A stretch of 10,019 bases of DNA, from NCBI GenBank assembly GCA_007132365.1, contig SLOS01000083.1:1-10019 (forward strand), in the 5' to 3' direction. The position numbers were made by a program, and so were the translations under genes. The notes beneath the pieces were generated by a model. It searched no databases. It was not told where the DNA came from and was given only the letters and a program-made list of their open reading frames with translations. Every line of letters begins with the position of its first letter. Positions within the stretch are counted from its first letter, which is position 1. Origin of the DNA: Bacteroidales bacterium (GTDB lineage: Bacteria; Bacteroidota; Bacteroidia; Bacteroidales; PUMT01). Positions 6,274 to 10,019 of the stretch are shown one piece after another.

Positions 6274-9267
6274 ATGGATGCCTTTTTGAAAAATATAGCA
6301 TCATACCTTTACCGGAAATACGGCAATGCCCTTTCTGACAGTGCACTGGTATTTCCGAACAGGCGCGCCGGGCTGTTTTTTACAAGGTATCTTTCCGAAA
6401 TAATTGACAGGCCGGTCTGGCTTCCCGCTGTTGTCAACATTTCCGACTTGATGCAGTCCGCCAGCTCCCTGCAGCCTGCCGACCCGATAACTCTCAACTT
6501 TGAGCTCTACCGCGTGTACCGGTCGGTTACCGGCAGCAGGGAAAGCTTTGATGAGTTCTATAACTGGGGTGAGATATTGCTGGCCGATTTTGACGAGATT
6601 GACAAGTATATGGCAGATGCCGTTGCATTGTTCAGGAACGTTACGGAACTGAAAAAACTGGAGGAGCAGTTCGATTATCTTACCCCGGAACAGGTTGAGG
6701 CTATAAAGAGCTTCTGGAAAAGCTTCAGCCATGCGGACAAGTCGCCGCAGCAAAAAGAGTTTCTCCGGATTTGGGAGACACTCGCGGAGATATATGTAAA
6801 ATTCAAAGAACTCCTTGCAGGCCGCGGGATTGCATACGAGGGAATGATCTTCAGGGATGTTGCCCTGGCAGTTGAAAAGGAGGCCCTCCCGGCTTTGCCC
6901 TATCAGAAAATATTCGTAGCAGGCTTCAATGCACTTACCGAATGCGAGAAGAGGCTTTTTGACTATCTCAGAAAAATGGATAAGGCTGAGTTTTTCTGGG
7001 ATTATGATGAGCACTACACAGCCCGGCAGGGGCACCAGGCCGGTTTCTTCATGCGGGATAATTTAAGCCGTTATCCCCATACGGGATTCAGCCAGGAGAT
7101 AAGTAACATCAAAAAAAGCAGTCCTTCGGCAGAAATAATTTCCGTACCATCCAACAGCGGTCAGGCCAAACTCCTGGGAACCCTTGGAGGGATATTCAAA
7201 GGTGATGATCCTGCCGCTACCGCCATAATACTTCCTGATGAGAGCCTTCTGCTTCCGGTACTCTCATCACTGCCCGGTGAGGTGACCGACATTAATGTTA
7301 CCATGGGTTATCCGCTCAGGGATGGCCCTGTGTACGGTTTTGTATTAAACCTCATATCACTGCAGAAAAACTGCCGTACTGATGAAACGGGTAACCTGCT
7401 GTTCCATCACAAAGATGTACTTGCTCTTTCGCAACACCCCTGTTTCATCAAAGCAAGTCCCCGTTTTTCCCGGAAACTTGCCATAGATATTAATGAGAAG
7501 AACCTGGTCTGTATTGACAGCTCTTATCTGAACGGGTCGGTTTTCGGGGGACTGGTGTTCAGGTGGGCCCGGGAAGATTTGGCTTTTCTGGATTATATTG
7601 GTGAAATACTGACTTATATTGCAAAAACTTCGGTAAATAATGCGGTCCGTGCCGGGGATGGCGGAAAGGATACGAAAAGGGGTGATGATGCAGCAGGAGC
7701 ATCTGGCATTGAAAATGCTGACAGGGCAACAGCCGTCGGTGGCAGGGAAACCGAAGATGCAGATGATAACGCCGGCTCCGATGGTTTCCCCGAAAGGGAA
7801 TTTATTTACAGGCTTCTCAACGGTCTTCGCAGACTGAGTGATATTCTGGAAAATTCAGAGACGGAGATCAGGTTTGATACACTGGTCAAACTGATGAAAA
7901 AGGTGCTGCACGGTATTCGTATACCATTCAACGGCGAACCTCTCGGCGGGGTCCAGGTCATGGGAGTGCTTGAAACCCGGGCACTCGATTTTGAAAACGT
8001 TGTATGGCTTTCGATGAATGAAGGAGTATTTCCGGCCATGCAGACCGGTTCATCCTTTATCCCCTTTTCGCTGAGGAGGGGTCACGGACTGCCGGGAAAT
8101 GAGCAGCATGAAGCCGTTTGGGCATATTACTTTTACCGTATGCTGCAAAGGGCCCGGCGCACAATAATTGTTTACAATACAAGGAGTGAGGGGTTATTTA
8201 CAGGAGAGATGAGCAGGTTCATTTATCAGCTTAAATTTGACCGGCAATTCCATGTTAGTGAAAAAAGCCTGGTTTCCAATCTGCTCCCCCCTGATAACAA
8301 ACCTGTCCGTATTGAAAAGACACCTGACATCATGAGGATGATGGAAAGATTTTCCGGTAATGCGGAAGGGAGCAGATACCTCTCCCCGGGGGCCATAAAT
8401 GCTTTCGCGGACTGCTCACTGAGGTTCTATTTTCGCTATATCGCCCGCATTCCTGAACCCGGGCAGATTGTTGAAGAGATAGATATGGCAATATTCGGGA
8501 ACATTATGCATAAGTCGGCTCAATTGATCTATGAACCATTTGCCGGCAATCTGGTAAGTGCAGAGGATATCGGTTCGCTGCTGGCTGATGGAGAAATGAT
8601 AGAACAAAATGTTATTAAAGCCTTCAGTGAGGTAATGCCAGGTGGAGCAAACCGGGAAAACGACGGCCTGACCGGTATGAACAAAATAATATCAGGAGTT
8701 ATAATTACGTATATCAGGGAGATGCTGGAGCGTGACATCCATCTTGCTCCATTTACCATTGTGGCACTTGAAAAAGAGTACAGGGCCTCCTTAACTGTTT
8801 ATTCAGAAAACCGCGAACTGACCCTTAACCTTGGAGGTATTATTGACAGGGTTGATGAAGTTTCAGGTACTCTCAGGGTGGTGGATTATAAAACCGGAGG
8901 TGATGAGCCTGATTTTAAAACTGTGGAATCCCTTTTTGAACGCGGGAATTCAAAGAGGAGAAAAGCTGTTTTTCAAACATTTTTGTATGCCTGGCTGTAT
9001 CTTGAGAATTCAGACAGATTAACTCCTGTAAGTCCGGTGTTGTACCAGATAAAGAAGTTTTTTGGCCGGGAGCAGCTTGTTATTTTTGAAAAACCGTCAA
9101 GATCTTTGAAAAAGCCTGTAAATGACTTTGCGGTTTACAGGGAAGAATTTGAAAACCGCCTCCGTATGCTTCTGGCAGATATGTTCAATTCGCAAACTCC
9201 CTTCGACCAGGTGGATGATCATGAGGTCTGTAAATATTGTGTATACAATAAGTTATGTAAAAGATAA
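6274..9267 (+). CDS. addB: AddB-type PD-(D/E)xK nuclease subunit with iron-sulfur signature
   Basis: The protein has 997 residues, starting at ATG 6274. The N-terminal half resembles an inactivated SF1 helicase: VFPNRRAG (residues 26-33) sits where Walker A would be, with no GKT. LETRALDFENVVWLSMNEG, then AVWAYYFYRMLQRARR, fit the later degenerate motifs of AddB/RexB-type proteins. A hydrophilic Gly/Asp/Ala-rich stretch lies at about 456-508. The C-terminal nuclease has H746, D858, DYK 871-873 and Q901. C714 together with C986-x2-C989-x5-C995 matches the 4Fe-4S arrangement known from Bacillus AddB, where the cluster staples the nuclease domain and helps bind DNA ends. It is expected to be the second nuclease of the AddAB complex, cutting the strand opposite to AddA. 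No Shine-Dalgarno sequence is seen before the start. The symbol is by family analogy. Confidence 0.9.
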   Translation: MDAFLKNIASYLYRKYGNALSDSALVFPNRRAGLFFTRYLSEIIDRPVWLPAVVNISDLMQSASSLQPADPITLNFELYRVYRSVTGSRESFDEFYNWGEILLADFDEIDKYMADAVALFRNVTELKKLEEQFDYLTPEQVEAIKSFWKSFSHADKSPQQKEFLRIWETLAEIYVKFKELLAGRGIAYEGMIFRDVALAVEKEALPALPYQKIFVAGFNALTECEKRLFDYLRKMDKAEFFWDYDEHYTARQGHQAGFFMRDNLSRYPHTGFSQEISNIKKSSPSAEIISVPSNSGQAKLLGTLGGIFKGDDPAATAIILPDESLLLPVLSSLPGEVTDINVTMGYPLRDGPVYGFVLNLISLQKNCRTDETGNLLFHHKDVLALSQHPCFIKASPRFSRKLAIDINEKNLVCIDSSYLNGSVFGGLVFRWAREDLAFLDYIGEILTYIAKTSVNNAVRAGDGGKDTKRGDDAAGASGIENADRATAVGGRETEDADDNAGSDGFPEREFIYRLLNGLRRLSDILENSETEIRFDTLVKLMKKVLHGIRIPFNGEPLGGVQVMGVLETRALDFENVVWLSMNEGVFPAMQTGSSFIPFSLRRGHGLPGNEQHEAVWAYYFYRMLQRARRTIIVYNTRSEGLFTGEMSRFIYQLKFDRQFHVSEKSLVSNLLPPDNKPVRIEKTPDIMRMMERFSGNAEGSRYLSPGAINAFADCSLRFYFRYIARIPEPGQIVEEIDMAIFGNIMHKSAQLIYEPFAGNLVSAEDIGSLLADGEMIEQNVIKAFSEVMPGGANRENDGLTGMNKIISGVIITYIREMLERDIHLAPFTIVALEKEYRASLTVYSENRELTLNLGGIIDRVDEVSGTLRVVDYKTGGDEPDFKTVESLFERGNSKRRKAVFQTFLYAWLYLENSDRLTPVSPVLYQIKKFFGREQLVIFEKPSRSLKKPVNDFAVYREEFENRLRMLLADMFNSQTPFDQVDDHEVCKYCVYNKLCKR

Positions 9268-9294
9268 TCAACCGTGTCAATAAACCATACAGCT

Positions 9295-10019
9295 ATGATT
9301 AATGATAAACTCATAAATCCACGCAGCATTGTTATTGTCGGGGGTTCAAATGATATTGGGAAACCAGGCGGAAAAGTCCTTAAGAATCTTATTGACAACA
9401 GCTATAAAGGCAGTATATATGTGGCCAATCCAAAAGAGGACAGGGTTCAGGGGGTTAAAAGCTACAGGAACCCCGAGGACCTGCCGGACTCTGACCTTGC
9501 AATACTCGCTGTGGCTGCCCGCCATTGCCTCCCGGTGGTTGAGTTGCTGGCTGCCAAAAAAAACACAAAGGCCTTTATTATTCTTTCTGCCGGGTTCTCC
9601 GAAGAGAGTGAAGAGGGTGCCCTGATTGAAAAGAAAATCGTAGATATTGTAAACTCTGCAGGTGCCTGCCTTATAGGACCAAATTGTATTGGTATCATGA
9701 ACCAGTATCATAGCAGCGTTTTCACCTCTCCTGTTCCGAAAATGGACCCAAGTGGGGTTGACTTTATTTCCGGTTCAGGTGCCACTGCAGTTTTTATAAT
9801 GGAATCAGGACTCCCAAAAGGGCTTAAATTTTCAAGTATCTACTCAGTAGGTAACAGTGCGCAATTAGGTGTTGAGGATATTCTTAAATATATGGATAAG
9901 AGCTATGACCCTAAAAGATCCGCCCGCGTTAAACTTCTTTATATTGAAAGTATAGACGACCCTGATAAATTACTGAAACATGCATCTTCACTTATTCGCA
10001 AGGGTTGTAAAATCGCAGC
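9295..10019 (+). CDS. ADP-forming acyl-CoA (acetate-CoA) synthetase, N-terminal part
   Basis: The frame is open from ATG 9295 to the right edge: 241 complete codons with no stop, so the C-terminus is missing. Residues about 7-125 are a CoA-binding Rossmann domain beginning SIVIVGGSNDIGKPGGKV (11-28). GPNCIGIMN (128-136) is a hallmark of the NDP-forming acyl-CoA synthetase/succinyl-CoA ligase superfamily. The second domain opens with FISGSGA (157-163) and continues SVGNSAQLGVEDILKYM. The full enzyme would interconvert acyl-CoA + ADP + phosphate with the acid + CoA + ATP, typically to make ATP from acetyl-CoA during fermentation. The phosphohistidine region and any fused ATP-grasp half lie beyond the window, so substrate and one- or two-subunit form cannot be judged. 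It follows addB by 27 nt and may be read through from it. Family assignment is strong. Confidence 0.9.
   Translation, partial: MINDKLINPRSIVIVGGSNDIGKPGGKVLKNLIDNSYKGSIYVANPKEDRVQGVKSYRNPEDLPDSDLAILAVAARHCLPVVELLAAKKNTKAFIILSAGFSEESEEGALIEKKIVDIVNSAGACLIGPNCIGIMNQYHSSVFTSPVPKMDPSGVDFISGSGATAVFIMESGLPKGLKFSSIYSVGNSAQLGVEDILKYMDKSYDPKRSARVKLLYIESIDDPDKLLKHASSLIRKGCKIA

Noticed and set aside
6301..7035. Minus-strand 244-codon frame opposite the addB N-terminus
   Set aside because: It is a long shadow of a strongly coding plus-strand frame, with no motif of its own.
1..10019. tRNA, CRISPR array, insertion sequence or phage remnants
   Set aside because: No cloverleaf-like, regularly spaced repeat, transposase or terminal-repeat signal was seen on reading both strands, and genes fill nearly all of the window.

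Overview
The window looks like chromosomal DNA of a member of the Bacteroidota, probably Bacteroidales-like. The support is indirect. The base composition is medium-GC, and most starts have AT-rich leaders rather than a Shine-Dalgarno sequence. An ATTG-N20-TAATTTTA element resembles the Bacteroidota TTTG/TAnnTTTG promoter. The pair of large recombination proteins resembles the AddA/AddB-like proteins of that phylum. No tRNA, rRNA, insertion sequence, phage gene or CRISPR array is visible.

Layout. Positions 1-846 (minus) hold most of an ATP-cone/Mrr-like nuclease that runs off the left edge. Positions 938-1576 (minus) hold a small SAM-dependent methyltransferase with a Cys4 N-terminus and a TTG start. 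A divergent intergenic region of about 200 bp follows. From 1773 everything reads on the plus strand: an AddA-type helicase-nuclease (1773-5192), a YhcC/TIGR01212-type radical SAM protein (5203-6159), an AddB-type Fe-S nuclease (6274-9267), and the start of an ADP-forming acyl-CoA synthetase (9295 to the right edge).

How the genes fit together. AddA and AddB should form the double-strand-break end-processing enzyme that prepares ends for RecA, taking the place of RecBCD. AddA carries a complete set of SF1A helicase motifs plus a nuclease. AddB has no Walker A motif but has an intact nuclease and the C...CxxCx5C iron-sulfur signature. The radical SAM gene lies between them, 10 nt after addA, so it is probably co-transcribed with addA; its role is unknown. 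The ligase follows addB after 27 nt and may simply be a metabolic neighbour. The nuclease and methyltransferase on the other strand form a separate unit. The methyltransferase lacks DNA-methylase motifs, so the two do not look like a restriction-modification pair.

I found no convincing new system. The items most worth a second look are the radical SAM gene inside addAB, the nucleotide-sensing nuclease, and the matching low-complexity linkers in AddA and AddB.
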